A DNA stretch of 64,000 nt from Drosophila persimilis (GCF_003286085.1 NW_020825369.1:496001-560000), one strand, 5' to 3'. Positions 1-12,733 are shown, counted from the first letter of the stretch. A program made the numbers and translations. Notes: generated by a model from the letters alone, not told the origin.

Positions 1-980
1 GTTATTTGTGGCCTTGAGCATCAAATGCTGTAATTGAGTTTCGTGTTTTATGATTATAGTTTGCTAGCTTTATTAGCCAGGATCCCCAGCTGAAGCTGAC
101 GCTGAAGCTCTCCGCCAAGCAAAAAGGGTTCGGACTCGAATAGAAATGTTTTTCGCCTCGGCATAGTATGCGCAAAAGTTCGGTCTGATCGTATAATTAG
201 AATGATGAGGCAATGGCTCTCAAAAGCCTTTAACACTCCACTGTGTAATTGAATAGTTTATGAGCCTGAAAGGAGCCTCATAGTGCGGGCTGTAAATCAT
301 TCGGGCGGCTATGGTATGGGGGGCAGGGTCGGGGCTGGTGTTGGGGCGAGCCTCAAGGGTTTATTATTGTTTGGACATTTATGGCTGGGTTATGGGTCCA
401 TGCCCGAGGGGACATCGTATAGATATGGTGCCCCAAGGGCAGGTTCCATTGATTATTTATTTTAAGTAGAATTGTAGAAGACTTGGCTAATATGCAAATA
501 ACTAAGCTGAGCTTCAGAGAGCCCTAAGGAAATCTCTATGGAATATCTACCTAGTATGCATCCACAATTATCTTATCTAGTGGCTGTCACTTTGACATTT
601 CGAAAGGGAAGCGCGAGATGGCAACCCTAGTCTTAAGTCCAACAGATGGAATCACTCTCAGACTATGGATCACATAGGAGCTACTCAAACCGCATCTTTT
701 CCATTTCGAATCGGTCAGATCGTCACACATTAAAGGACCCTTCACTAGTGAGGACCAACTGAATTAGTTCCCAGAAGAAAGTCAAGCCCAAGCATAAGAC
801 TTTGACCCACAGTACGGCTAATTATAACATTTTCGTTCCATGACCAATTCACGCAAAACTTAGCAAAGCGACATCATGACTTCATTGCCATTGTTTTTAT
901 CGGTTCGCGAAATCGGTGGGCTCCGTGGAAAATCTCATGAACGGGCACACATCATAAATGTCAGGCTGGCGAGAATTATG

Positions 981-1003
981 ACACACACACACACACACAC
1001 ACA
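981..1003. repeat. (AC)n microsatellite
   Basis: About eleven uninterrupted AC units. It accounts for the poly-Cys/Val and Thr/His runs in overlapping ORFs, which are therefore not genes. Confidence 0.95.
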
Positions 1004-2115
1004 GAAAGCAGTCAGAAGGAGCAGAGCAAGCGAAGGTGAACGGGCGTCCATAGAGGGGGAGTCCATTGGAGGCTTTTCTGTTTGCCTTATGAAGTCGTAC
1101 AGGCGATGGTGGGGTCGACTCATATCTGAACTCAAGATTTCGTGGTCCGTGACCATTTGGAAATGTGATAATTGCAGGCAGCCAGGCTGGATAGCAGCCT
1201 GGCAGCCCTGGCAGGCGTACAGTCGGGCAGGCAGGAGCTGTAATGAGGCATAGCCAAGAGGTTCGGCTGGGGTTCGCTGGGTTTTCTGACACAAAAGTGC
1301 AGCTGGGCTTGGCTCCTGTGAGTTCTATTTCTGCCCCGACTCCAGCGCCAGCCACCAACTCCGACTCCGACTTCGACTCCACCTCCGACGACTTCTTTCT
1401 CCGCTTTATCTCCTCCTCTGTCTCGGCTACTGTTGCACATTTCGCATTTAATGTGACAATGTCACTTTGTTTGTGCCTCTTTGCTATCTGACTGTTAATT
1501 TCCAAGGCCCGAGTCTCTGGCTCAGTCTGAGTCTGAGTCAGGGCAAGTTCACACTCTTAATTGGATTTGAAAGTGCAGCAGGAGACATCAGTAGGAGCGG
1601 AGCCAGGAGAAGACGAGTTGACACCTTCTCTGTGGAGCTAGAGCTGGGACTGGGACTGGGGCTACACCCTTCTTTCACTCTGACTCTCCACACGGAAACT
1701 GATTAGATTTGGTACCTGAGAATGGGGCTAAAGCCACTCGGTGTTGGGGCTTTCAAAAGTGTTTACCCCACTTGTGCGATAGTTAATGGCTTTAGCTGTG
1801 CTAAATGATAATGGTTGGGAATGGAGATCACAGCTGGAGCAGATTGCTTTGGGGTCCAAACACCCTCTGACAGCCATTCTTCACTCCATACAGCACAATC
1901 AAGGAGAGTTATCCTTTTCCGTAAGTGTCATTTGTATTCAAATGACCCTTGACACAAATTGCCATTTGTTAATTTTAGGAAAACCACAAAATGGAAAAGC
2001 TGCAACCACAAAACACCGCCAAATATCAAATTAATGCGATTGCCATTAAATGGTGGTTAAATTGATAGTTGATTGGGGGTCAAAGGTCCTATCAGAGGCA
2101 CAATAATAGTGGCCA

Positions 2116-2147
2116 GGCTGGGCGGCTGGGCGGCTGGGCGGCTGGGC
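2116..2147. repeat. 8-base tandem repeat (GGGCGGCT)
   Basis: Four near-perfect copies of an eight-base G/C-rich unit in noncoding DNA. Confidence 0.9.
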
Positions 2148-2499
2148 TGCCAGGTCTTAAAGGTCTCAAAAGTCCAAGCAGATGAGTGACTGACTGCATG
2201 AATGGATGATGTACGAATGGATTGATTGAGTGGAGGCTGGGACAGAAATTCCCTCTACTCTCGATATACGAGCCACAGGCCTGGGTCCATATAGAGTCTG
2301 AATATACATATTTCTTTATGCCACTTACTTTTTCATATTTCATTTCTGAGAGTGAGCGGGCGAGTGAGTGCATCGAGTATTGGGTCAACATTGAGTTGCA
2401 CTTTTAAAGCAGAGTAAAGCAAAGACAGGACCTCAATGGTGGGGCCAGCAAATGGGTAAAGATACTCGTAAATCGCGTTCAAGAGCGTAAACAAATCGA

Positions 2500-2932
2500 A
2501 TGAGGGAACAGCCACTGAAAACAGAAGTTTCTATTTGATTCGAGTTCGTTTTACGACAGTCTACTCCGCTCTTTCCATTGTTCGAGCGGCAACAAAACAA
2601 TTGGGAAAGCCGCAGACCGCACAACAACAAAATTAGTTACAAAATCTAATCAAAAGACCCCGAGGCGCCAATGACAACAGCAACAACAACCAGAACAGCA
2701 TGTAATTACATGGGGAAAACTGCGAAACACAAAAACAGAAACAGAAACTGAAAGAGAAACAACAAATCGAACCAAACCAAACAGCACCAGTAACAGAAAA
2801 TCGAAATTGAAAATTAATTTCAAATTAATTTCAAATTCACAAAAGCGATAAATTTTGCGCAACACAACACTCGTGACACACACAGGCACACACACTCACA
2901 CACACCCGAAATGGAACCATACGTCGAATAGG
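2500..2932 (+). other. Possible 5'-UTR-like exon on the plus strand
   Basis: From about 2500 the plus strand becomes rich in CAA/ACA runs and poor in structure, a composition typical of Drosophila 5' leaders. The stretch ends at a strong donor, G followed by GTAAGT at 2933-2938. A short ATG reading frame of six codons lies just before the donor and would be an upstream ORF. No plus-strand coding exon follows before 17 kb, so this could be the leader of a long-intron gene, a noncoding RNA, or chance. Composition and donor are what I see; transcription is inference. Confidence 0.25.
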
Positions 2933-5900
2933 GTAAGTTGGGGGGGGTCTGGGAGGGGGTCTAGGTCCGCTTTCCTGGGTTTTCGACCTGTAAATGTCGA
3001 AAAACGCTTGTAATCAAATAAACAGACAAGGCTGTCGATTGAAAATTGCCCTACTCAAAGTCAGGCGGAACAGAGAGACAGCGCAGGAATGAGGACTTTA
3101 AGATATGCGAAGATTTAAACACTCTTAGATATTGTTAAAGGAACTAAGATACTCATCAAAAGCATCAAATATCTATGAACTATTCAAGAAGTTACCCTCT
3201 TCTGCCTCTTAGTCCTTTGAATCAGCAACAAAAACATAAAAATTACTTCAAAACTTAATAAAGATACAGTGACAAGTGCCAACCCCCGGCTCACTCGCCT
3301 CGCTCGCTCTGCTCACTTGCTCCGATTCGGAGCATGTCTTTCGCGACGACATGAGTAAAACATCGAGCCACGGCGAGGACCCAAAACTTTTTTATACAAT
3401 TGAGTAGAATGGATAATAATGATATACAATACAAGAATGATACAATAACGCACGATTTACGTATGTCACAGGCAATTACAAACGTCATACGAAATTAAAT
3501 GTTCCCTTTAAAGTTTAAACAATAACCAAAAGTTCGAGTAACTAACACAGACACACAGAGCCGCAGTCGCAGTCACAGTCACAGTCCCAGTCAGAGTCAG
3601 AGGCAGAGAGTGTCACCACTACAGTTTGCCATTTGCATGAATTTTCATTAGCCGAAAACAGTTGAGAGCCCAAGTTGGGCTGCCATGGGGATGGTGATGG
3701 GGAAGGGACCCCCCAAAAGCAATTATGCCAGAGAGTGCGAGCAGAGAGAGAGAGAGAGCTGCAGCTGAGGTGCATGTCAGTGAGTCGGACGGGCGGGCTC
3801 TGACAAAAAGCCAATCCAATTCCAGAGTGTTGAGTGCAGACCATTGAAAACTGTGTGGGTGATTGCCGCCCTGACATCAGTTCCATGGAAGGCTGAACAG
3901 TATATTGGGGAGCTCTCAGGATTAGTTGTATATTTCGTGGCAAGTCAATTATTTACAATCTGTGATAAGCTTGTGGCCTGGCTTTTGGCGTTTGGCATTT
4001 GGCATTCCAATCGCCATATGTTCATCATAAACGTACAAAAACTGCTGGCAGATATGGCAGAGCCCATCGATCCAGCGAATCAGCAAACCATCGTTCCAGC
4101 CCGGCCTTATCAATGCACCCGTCTGGGTGTTATATTAATGGAAAACCACTCCTTAAACGGACGGCCTGGCTCGTAATTATGAAACTCAGCGTGGCGTGAA
4201 AAAAATAATTTACTTTTATGACGATCAACGGAATTCCAGAAAAATCATTTAAGGTACACAAATAATATACGCGTTCACATATAAAAAATACAAACAAATA
4301 AAAACCTTGCATATTTGTGTGCAGCTTTAATTGAAAATTTTGCGCGGCTACATAAAATAATGACAGAGCCAAGAGGACTATCAACAGAAGGAAAATAAAA
4401 TGCACATATATGTATATTTTTTATGGACTCGCATGTGTGGGTAGAAATCCGAATATTCCCCGAAAATTTCGATGGGAAAAATAGCTTATTTGTTAAGTTT
4501 CATCAGGCGGCAAGTGAAAACAGCACTAAAAGCAATGTAGTTGTACGCGGAATGGTCTTTGGAAACAAGCCCCCAACTGGGATACAATGGGAACTGTAGT
4601 GCATTTTTTGATACATTTATATGGTGCTTAAGCCAGCGGAGTTATACACTCTTTGCAGATATCGGACAATAGCTACGATATCTTCTTATAAATATTCCAT
4701 TTTTATCATCTTTAATCTTTATCCCTTTAATGCCATAAAAACTATCGAACACAATTTGTAGGACGCCGCCCCAGAAACTTCCCCACTGTTCTGTGCCGTA
4801 TGCAAATGTGATGTGGCTTGTCCAGCAAAATTTCATTATTATTTCACACCCAGAACAGAGGATTTGGAGCCCACAGAGCACCGCATCGAATCCCATTGCC
4901 ACCCACCAAACGCATTTTGGTATGTAAATATTTTGGTGCGTGCCCGGACCACGGACCCTGGACCCTGGACCCTGGACCCCAGCCCCATGGTTTGGGGAAG
5001 CTGGAATTGCTATTGGTATTGGTGCCAATATTTGCCAGTTTTTTGTTTAATTAAAACATTTTCTCCATTATTTTATGTGCGCTGTGGTCAGCCAATGGAA
5101 GGGGGAAACGAAATGCAAATTTTCATTGCACAGGTAGCGCACAAATCCAATCCGCATGAAATATTTAAGCCAAACAATTATGCCAGTGCGGGTCGGGCCG
5201 GGCCTGGCCGGGCCGGACCGGCCATAGATGTAATAAAATATATTCTTATTGTTGGTGTTATTGACTTTCAGATTTTCAATTGGTTTGAGGGTTTCCGTGG
5301 CCAGCAATTGAGAATTAAATGAAAAGAAATTCGTTTAATTTTCCCATTATTTCCGAATACTGCAAATCTCTTTTTGTTTAGATTTTCCTTCCTCTCTTTG
5401 CACGGTTTATGGAATTCTAATTACGAGTACACATACGTACGAAAAATAAATTACAACTGAAAATATATTTCCTAAATTTGCGTTTATCTGTAATCTGTTA
5501 CTAACGTAGGAACATGATTTAGGATAAAGTTTCGAGAATCAGAGCCTATAGAAGATCTTGAATTTTAGTTGAAAAATGGATAGATCGACAGTGAAATGGA
5601 AATACGGATTGTTTGTATACTGATTATGTAATCTGATACCTTTGTAGAACCAAAAACGATCTGATCTCTCTTTCAGTATTGTTCCCCTAATCGGATCTAC
5701 TACAGCAAACCCATTATTAAACAAATTGAAAGATAAACTTAATTTGCGTAGCATAATCCGAGCCATAAAAACAATACCACGCAACAAACACCATACAATT
5801 CCCACACACACACATTGTAGGGTCGGATCGGTGTCGGTCACATTAAAGCCCTAAGTAAAAACAAAAAAAAAAAATAAAAATAAAAAGCCAAAACCAACCA

Positions 5901-6731
5901 AACAAAACTCTGCCATAAAGTCCATTAGTGGCCGTTTTGCATACGCAATGGCCGACAGAGAGACAGAGTGGACCGAGGGCCTAGAGGAAGCTAAAATTGC
6001 GGTCAATGTGACAAGTTGGCAGGGTCCAGGTCCAGAGCTGCCAGAGTTGCCAGAGTTGCCGGGTGAGATGGTGAGATGGTGCGGCTGTAAAACTCATTTG
6101 GTGGCTGATAATTGCGTGCGTCGTCGGTTTACAGCGGGCCAAGGGGGCGGAGGATAGACGAGAGGCTGTCAAAAAATCAACTAAGTAAGCGAGGGTATCT
6201 GACCACAGCAGGGTGGTGCAGCAGTGGACCAGTGGAGCGGCTTGTGGCTGCCCAAGGGAAATGGTGATGGGGATCTGAGGGCTGGCAGTCGTAAATCTCA
6301 TGAGATGCAAGTTTGCGTTTCGGCAAGTGCAAAGCAAATTGTGCGGCACAAAGTGTTGCAAAACCCAACTTTAACGAAAAGAGAAAAGTCTCTGAGTGAA
6401 GGGACTAAAGCGAAAACTAATATTGACTTATATTATTACATTAGCAACAAATTTAATCATAGATTCACTCTTTGAAATGGATTTAAGTAGGATTTTTACA
6501 ACACAAATCTGTGAAATGTTGTGGTGGAGTCAGTATTAATTTAAAATTTAAGAAAAAATATCTATCTATGGATAAGTGCCATGTATTTATACAGAATTTG
6601 TAAAAGAAACAAGCTTGATAAAGTTATCCATTATTTGTATATAGACGGAAATTCCTAGCCAATTAGAACTCGGTTCTAGATAAAGTGCAATAATAGATCA
6701 AACATAAAGTCTGTCTCTCTTCATCACTCAC

Positions 6732-9700
6732 CTGATTCGTGTTCTCTATTGAGCGACAACGTTGACACATCCTCAGCGGGGCTTATTTCCGCTAGTCCAG
6801 GCACTCCTTCATCATCGTCATCCTCATCCTCATCCTCATCGTCATCGTTAGTTCGATGGCTGTTGTCGGTGCGACTGTCAATGGCAGGGCTGCCATTGCC
6901 CCTGCCATTGATGACCTCGATGACACTCTGGACCGAATCCATCGATGACGTGGCAGATACCAAAATTGGTGTTGTTATCGGGGTGGCCGTGGCCACCGAC
7001 GAAGCTGATGAGGATGTCGACGAGGGCCCGCTGAGCAGGCCATTTGACTCCTTTGGCTGTTCGCCTTCTCCCTGCTGCAGTCGCCCCTCGTCGGGCAGTT
7101 GATGGCTCTCGAAATGCAGGTCATCCAGCAGCAGCTCGGGACTTGGGTCAATGGTGGAGGTTTGGGCTTGAACAGCAGGCACCACATTCGGTAAATCGAC
7201 GCTGGCCAAGGTGATAATTGGTTGACTCTCCACCTGCTTCTGCTGTCGCTGCGGCTGCTCCACACCCAAAATGATGCGCTCTAATGGCTTTGGGGGCGTC
7301 ACATCTGAACTGCTGCGTCGCTGGCTGGGCGTGGGCTTTGGTTTTTGTCCAGATCCAAGTCCAGATCCACTCCCAGTGGCAGCTCCCGTTACTGTTGCTG
7401 TTCCTGGCAGCTCACTGCGCTTGCTGGGAACTGGTGGTGGCGCTGTCTTGGGCTTAATCAGAGTTGGGGACAGTTTCGGCTTGTTTGTGGGCACGGGAGG
7501 CTTCGGCTTGGGCTTGGGCAGTGGTGTTGGAGTGGGAGTAAGATTGGTCCTGTCCTGTGTTTTCGGTGTTTCGATGATGTGTTTGTGTAGGAGATAGCCA
7601 AGGTCATCTTCGAGGGCAGGTGCAATGAGACCTTCTTCTTTGTTCAAGTCCTTCTTGATCTGAGTGAATTTCTTCGTCAGTTGAATTTCTTCGTCCATGG
7701 CCTGGATTCCTGCCTCCATAGCTTTCAGTTTTGACTCTTTCTCGCTGAAGGATTCCATCTTGCCGTTGGCTTCTTCTTTCACAGGCTTGTCCTGCTCTTC
7801 GTTCACATGAATATCTTCATCTCCGTCTTCCAGGACTGGTTCCTCTTCTTCTTCAGAAGGCTTATCTTCTGAAATTTCAACACCTGCGTCTTCCTGATTC
7901 TCGACCTGTTCAAAGGCACTCAGGTCGAAGCCCTCCTGGTCATCAACCTGCTCCAGATTGTACAGCTTCTCCGCCTCCTTCCTGACCTTCTGATAGCTCT
8001 CGATTAGCTTCTGGGCCTCCTCTTCGAGACGTCGCTCCTCGTCCGTTTTCTTGAGGAGCTTGGCCCCCTTCTTGGCGGCCGCTTCCTTGCTCTGCTCCAG
8101 CTTCTTGGTCACCTGCTTCTCACCATCCTTGGTCACCGTCAGAGTCTCACTGAGCTCCCGCTCCAAAGTGGCCTTATCCTCCGAGGGGGTGACGAGTGGG
8201 TCACCGCTCCCGTTGAGGGTCTGCTGGCCCTCCAGGTAGGATTCCTGTTCGATCTGCTCGCATTCGGTGTAGGTGGACATTCCTCCATTCTCGGACAGCT
8301 GTAGCTGCTTGCCACATTCGGATAAGGTCAGGGTACCCCTCTCGATACTCTGTTTATCCTGTGGGTCTTCCAGGCGCTCCCTCAGACGCGTCTCCGCCGA
8401 GACGGTGGCAGTCAACGGCTGCAGCTGCAGCTGCTCGTCTCCGACTCCGTCCCCGAGCTCGAGCAGGTTGTCGTTGCTGCTGATCTTCTTGAAGCGGGCA
8501 CTGCTTGACTTGGATCCGGCGCTGGTCACCAGCTGCTCCTCCCCGGTCAAGGCATCCTTTGTTCGCAGTTCGCTGAGGGTTTGCTCCTCGCTCAGGACTC
8601 TCCGTTCCTCGTGAATGGTTGTGGTCAATGTTCCCAGGTGTGCGGCAGGGGCTGTGCCATCCTCTCTCTCCTCATAGGACTGCAGCTTGAATGCAATGTC
8701 TGGACTGAAGTTGGAGACACTGGAGGAGCTACTGCTGCTGCTCGTCTTGGTGGTAGTCACCCGGGTCGTTGTGGTCCTTTGGGTCTTCACAGTGCTGCTC
8801 TCCTGGACCGAGCTGCTGCTGCTCTCCTCCTGGCTGGTCTTGCTGCTCGTTTCCTTGTGATTCGTTGTGGTTGCACTGGACGAAGTGAGACTCTCCTCGA
8901 CAGGGCTCTGGCTCGCTGCCAGGGCTGTCTTATCATGTGCGTCATGGTCAGTAATCTTATCGACATTCACATTCATCTGGGTCAGTCCGCCATCGGTAGC
9001 CTCCATATTGGACGTCGGTGCTTGCAATTTTTTCAGCTCCTCCGGCTTGACAATGGTTCTGTGGGGAGGCAGAGAAAAGAGTCAGAGAAAGAACTTCAAT
9101 CAGTCAACAAATCGAGTAATTTGAGTAATCATAATTATGGGCTCTGCTTATCGGTACTCTCTGATATGCTAATTGGCTCTGTTTCTGCCTGTGGCCCCTC
9201 TCCGCACCTGGCTGGCTGAGCAACAACGAACGCAAATCGGAAATTGAATGTCAGTTGAGACAGGTTCTGTCGCCGATCGAACCTTTGCCTAACGTTTCCA
9301 AAATAACACTGACATTTCTCTATACCTCTTTGCCATTCCGAAGCACCTTATCGGCTAGCGGCTGGCTCCAGTGCCGGGGCCTTTATCAGTGTGTTAGTAA
9401 ACACACCGGCATTTTGTCTTATCAGCTATTGTTTTTTTTTTTTGGTTTTTCTGTTCTGTTTCTTTTTTATTTTTGTGGGTGTTTCACCCTCTTTACCCCT
9501 TCCCCCCTGCCGTGTTATGCACAATCTGCACATACTGCCAATAAGTATGTGTATCGTTTTTTGCAACAATCATTTGTTGATGATATGGTAACAAAAATCC
9601 CCTCTCCACCGGCTCGTCCGGTAAACTATGGACCTGTTCTACATCGGTACACCTATACCCTAAGTGTGCCCAAATTAATTAGGCGTTCTATAAATAATAT

Positions 9701-12191
9701 AACTATGGTTCCTGACCGTGATTGGTAGTCAGCTTAGATGTGCTTACCCATTCGTCAGCGACTGCGGTTCCAGGGATGAGAACTCCTCCTCGACCTCGCC
9801 AATGGTGGGCAGCATATTCGAGTGCCAGAACATATTGAAGTAGGCCTCCGAGGGTCCCGGACCGTTGATCAGTTCGGGGGGCCCCAGCTTTTCGCCGTCC
9901 TCGCAGATGTACTCCCTTTCGGCGGCATCAACATCGTCCTCATCCTCTTCTTCGCCGCTGGAGCTGGAGTAGCAAGTGGTGGTCTGATTGTCGTCGGCGA
10001 TCTTCATGCACTTGCCAACGACCAGGGGCGGGGGGGATTCTCGGGAGAGATCAGCTGCTTCCGCCGCGGCGGCCGCCAGGAGAGCCGTAATATCACGTTG
10101 GGGCTCGGGGGAGGTCTCCAGTTTGTCCTGTTTGTGCACCAGATCAAAGAGACTCGGCAGCTTGTCCTCATCTTGAGTCTTACTCTCGTAGGTCTGGATC
10201 TTGAAGCGTATCTCGCATTTGCTGTTGCTGGTGGGGGACGGTGTGCCCACTGGTGTTGTCCGGGGCGTGGCTGGCGGTGTGCCGCCTTGCTTGAACGTCT
10301 GCATGCTCAGCGTTGGCTGCTGCTGTGGCGGGGTCGTGGGCAGCATCTGCAGCTTTGGTATCTGTGTCTTCTGGAGAGACTGCACCCGCTCTGGAGGCTT
10401 GGGCTTGGGTCCCTTGGGCGAGCGTCCATTGCTGCCGCTACTGCAGTTGGAGCTAATGCTCTCCAAGGAGTTGGTGTTCGAGTTGGAGCTGCTCTTGGCG
10501 CTGCCATTGAGCAGTACGGGAATGAATGTCCGCTCGGGTGTCCTGGTGGGAGCCTCTGCGGAGTAGGCTCTCTGGAGAGGCGGTCGCCCTTGGGTCAGAA
10601 CGGGGCTGGACTCCTTTGACTTGCTGCGGTACAGGTTCAGCTTGAGATCTGTCTCGGATTTCTGCTTCTGTAGCAGTCGGGGGATGCTGGAGCTCGTTGT
10701 TGGCGTGCCACTGGAGGGAGATGAGGTGTGCTTTGACAGGTGGGGTGACTTTTGCGTTGGTGGGGTTACTACGGGAATGCGAGACTTGAGCTGCGGCGAC
10801 TGTTGCTTGAGAGGTGACATCTGCAGCTTGATCTCTCCCTCAGTTTTAGCCCGCGAGAACTTGGCCTTCGGTATTTTGGTGGAGCTCGGGTGCATTTCCT
10901 TAACCTCGTTGCTGGGCGTCTTGGGGGAGTTTAACTGGGGCAGATCTCTCCTCTCATTTGTGGGGGTCGTAGGAGACTCTGCGGAGGCCACGGGCACCCT
11001 AGGCGGAGCCACTTCAATGGGCAGTTTACTGGGCGCTGGCATCTTGCGGGGCATGGGAATAATGGATCTCTTCTTCGGCTCTACTGTGGCCAATTGGACC
11101 CTCGGCTTCGGCGTGGGCGTCCCCTCCGGACTCTTGAGCTCCACATTCTCATACACGTTCACCTTCTCCGTCTTGAACTCCACATTTTCGTAGTTATTGC
11201 CGGGTATGAGCAGCTTCGGGTGTCCCAGAGACTGCTCCAGGTGAAACTCCTCCTCCAAGAGGGTAAACGGCTTCAGCACCTTGGCCAGGTCATGGCCATT
11301 GAGACTGCTGGCGACATCCGTGTCCGAGGAGTAGTTGGACCCCATCGAGAACTTGTCAATGACTGTGGATATAGTGCTTGCCGTGTCGTCCGACTCGGAG
11401 CCCGCCTTCATGGACTCGGCAAAGAGGTTTATGTAGTACTCGGCATCTGGCGGTGGCGTTAGGGGCTTCTCTATCACCAACTGGACCTGATTGGGTTGGG
11501 CGGGCGGCTCTCGGGAGTTCTGTCGCTTCACGAGCTTCCTGGGCGGCACCGGGGGCGGTGGCGGGGGCTGGGCATTCAGTGTGATGGAGAGCTGTTCCAG
11601 CTGCTGCTGGTCCTCCTCGCTGGGCGGCTTCTGGCCGTGACCGTTCCTTACGATCAGCTTAATGGCCACACTATCCTTGAGGCAGCGCACACAGTCGATG
11701 CGCGTCATCTGGCAGACCTCTCGCCCATCGATGCTGACGATCTCATCGCCCTCGCGCAGGTGGCCCCAGCTGGTGGCCACCTTGGAGGCGGGACTCTCAG
11801 CAGCGCAGGATTGTATGTAGAGTTTCTGAACCAGTTCGGTGTTCCTTGTGCCTCCCTGGAACTTTAGGCCGAAGCCCAAGCGCTCCCCCGGCAGACGATA
11901 GACAGTGACGTCTTCCCCCTCTACGACAATCTTCTGGGGGTGGTTCTGCTGCTCCTCCTGCTGCCGCCGCTGCTGGAGCAGCTCCATCTCGTTAATGGTC
12001 AAAACTGTTATGAATGAGGAGGAGGAGTGGGGGTCCACGGAGCTTTGCCGCTTGACTAGCGTCTTCAAGTGGCTCGAGTCTTTGGTGGACGATGTGGGAT
12101 CATCGACTTCCACAACCGTCACGTAGTCATCATCACTGGTTGCTGTCTTGGCGCGTGTGCTTTGTGCCGCTGTTGTTGTTGTTGAAGCCAT
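6732..12191 (-). CDS. bbg: PDZ-domain scaffold protein, big-bang-like (N-terminal part; continues off the left edge)
   Basis: Two coding exons join in frame: 12191-9748 and 9058-6732, with a GTAAGC donor and CACAG acceptor, giving about 1590 residues. One PDZ domain lies at about residues 88-184, with the carboxylate-binding loop LGFGLKF at 105-111. Next come a Pro-rich, SH3-ligand-like segment near 208-225 and a long Ser/Pro-rich region. The second exon adds a Ser/Thr-rich stretch, charged probable coiled coil (EERRLEEEAQKL) and Pro/Lys-rich repeats. It ends on a GTGAGT donor in phase 1, so further exons, expected to carry more PDZ domains, lie beyond base 1. An in-frame TGA at 6726-6724 would stop a transcript that fails to splice. 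The ATG at 12191 is the first in frame after an acceptor at 12263. Big bang organises epithelial cortex; the identity rests on this architecture and 70E-F synteny, and another multi-PDZ scaffold is possible. Confidence 0.8.
9059..9747 (-). other. Intron of the PDZ scaffold gene
   Basis: The GTAAGC donor at 9747 and the pyrimidine-rich CACAG acceptor ending at 9059 keep the frame open (AAT GG + A ACC). The 689 bases contain poly-T and a variable, noncoding sequence. The ORFs seen on the plus strand here are chance. Confidence 0.85.
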
Positions 12192-12262
12192 TTTGTGTGT
12201 TCATGTGGCAGATCGCTTGTGCACTGGCTAAGGTTTCAGTCTCCAATAAAGCTTTGATGTCG
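12192..12262 (-). other. 5' UTR of the PDZ scaffold transcript, at a predicted acceptor
   Basis: On the minus strand a TTCTTGCAG acceptor ends at 12263, 71 bases before the ATG. This suggests an upstream noncoding first exon. I could not place that exon. Confidence 0.5.
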
Positions 12263-12341
12263 CTGCAAGAAGAAAAATAACACAGTTTAGGCTTAGTCAA
12301 GTAATGAACCAACATGTCGCATGTAGATAATGTAGTTTTTT

Positions 12342-12364
12342 GGTGTAGAATTCATGTAGAAATC
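12342..12364 (+). repeat. Short dispersed repeat, copy 1 (GTGTAGAATTC type)
   Basis: Shares the core GTGTAGAATTC followed by GTAGAAAT with copies at 32231-32266 and 41611-41642. The family is unknown to me; it may be the end of a small nonautonomous element. Confidence 0.5.
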
Positions 12365-12443
12365 CCCATTCCAGCGATCCCAAAGACCCCCGAGCAACGA
12401 TTATCAAACGTACCCGATGAATTTTTCACTCCCGCGCGTTTCT

Positions 12444-12451
12444 TATCGATA
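12444..12451. promoter_or_regulatory. DRE-type box (TATCGATA)
   Basis: A perfect palindromic TATCGATA, the core bound by DREF/BEAF-32 in Drosophila. It lies about 250 bases upstream of the PDZ-gene ATG and could mark an alternative promoter or an insulator. A second TATCGATA at 27013-27020 has no gene beside it, so chance occurrence is possible. Confidence 0.35.
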
Positions 12452-12469
12452 TCGGAATAGCGTCTCATA

Positions 12470-12733
12470 TTTGTACCCCGGATACTCAAAATGAGCATAG
12501 GGGTATATTGGATTTGTGGGGAAAGTCGATGTGTGTAACGACCAGAATGACCATATCCACCAGATTGACGAATCTGATCAATGTTATAACCAAAAGGAAC
12601 AAATCAATTTGCAGTGGCTACACAGCGCCCCACACGTTCTGCCTCTCTCGCACACACTCTTTGTCGTCCAATGTTCGCGCCCTTTGGCGGAGGGTAGCCA
12701 TACTGACTAAGTATCGTGTTTAAAACTAAAGTT
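12470..12733 (+). mobile_element. INE-1/DINE-1 (ISY/SGM)-type Helitron-like fragment, internally deleted
   Basis: Starts with a form of the element's 5' end (ACCCCGGATACTCAAAATGAG). It then jumps to the 3' part: AAAGGAACAAATCAATTTGC, a block with the core CACTCTTTGTCGT, and the TACTGACTAAGTATCG terminus. The intermediate part of the element is missing. It matches, in opposite orientation, the copy at 31508-31862. It is noncoding and inactive. The family name comes from recalling the obscura-group consensus. Confidence 0.75.

Larger units (their letters stand above)
1..6731. other. Gene-free stretch, probably intron of the PDZ scaffold gene
   Basis: The PDZ gene on the minus strand ends its second visible coding exon at 6732 with a strong GTGAGT donor, so this stretch is most simply its next intron. 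I found no exon on the minus strand that reads like a PDZ domain. It holds an (AC)n tract at 981-1003, an 8-base tandem repeat at 2116-2147, a 7-base GGACCCT-type repeat near 4954-4980 and GGCC-rich repeats near 5188-5222. The ORFs here are short, overlapping and of low complexity. Confidence 0.6.

Noticed and set aside
897..1505. 202-codon minus-strand ORF
   Set aside because: Contains the (AC)n tract as poly-Cys/Val and GA-rich repeats; not gene-like.
9822..10619. 265-codon plus-strand ORF opposite the PDZ gene
   Set aside because: Lies wholly antisense to a strong coding exon; an artefact of its codon bias.
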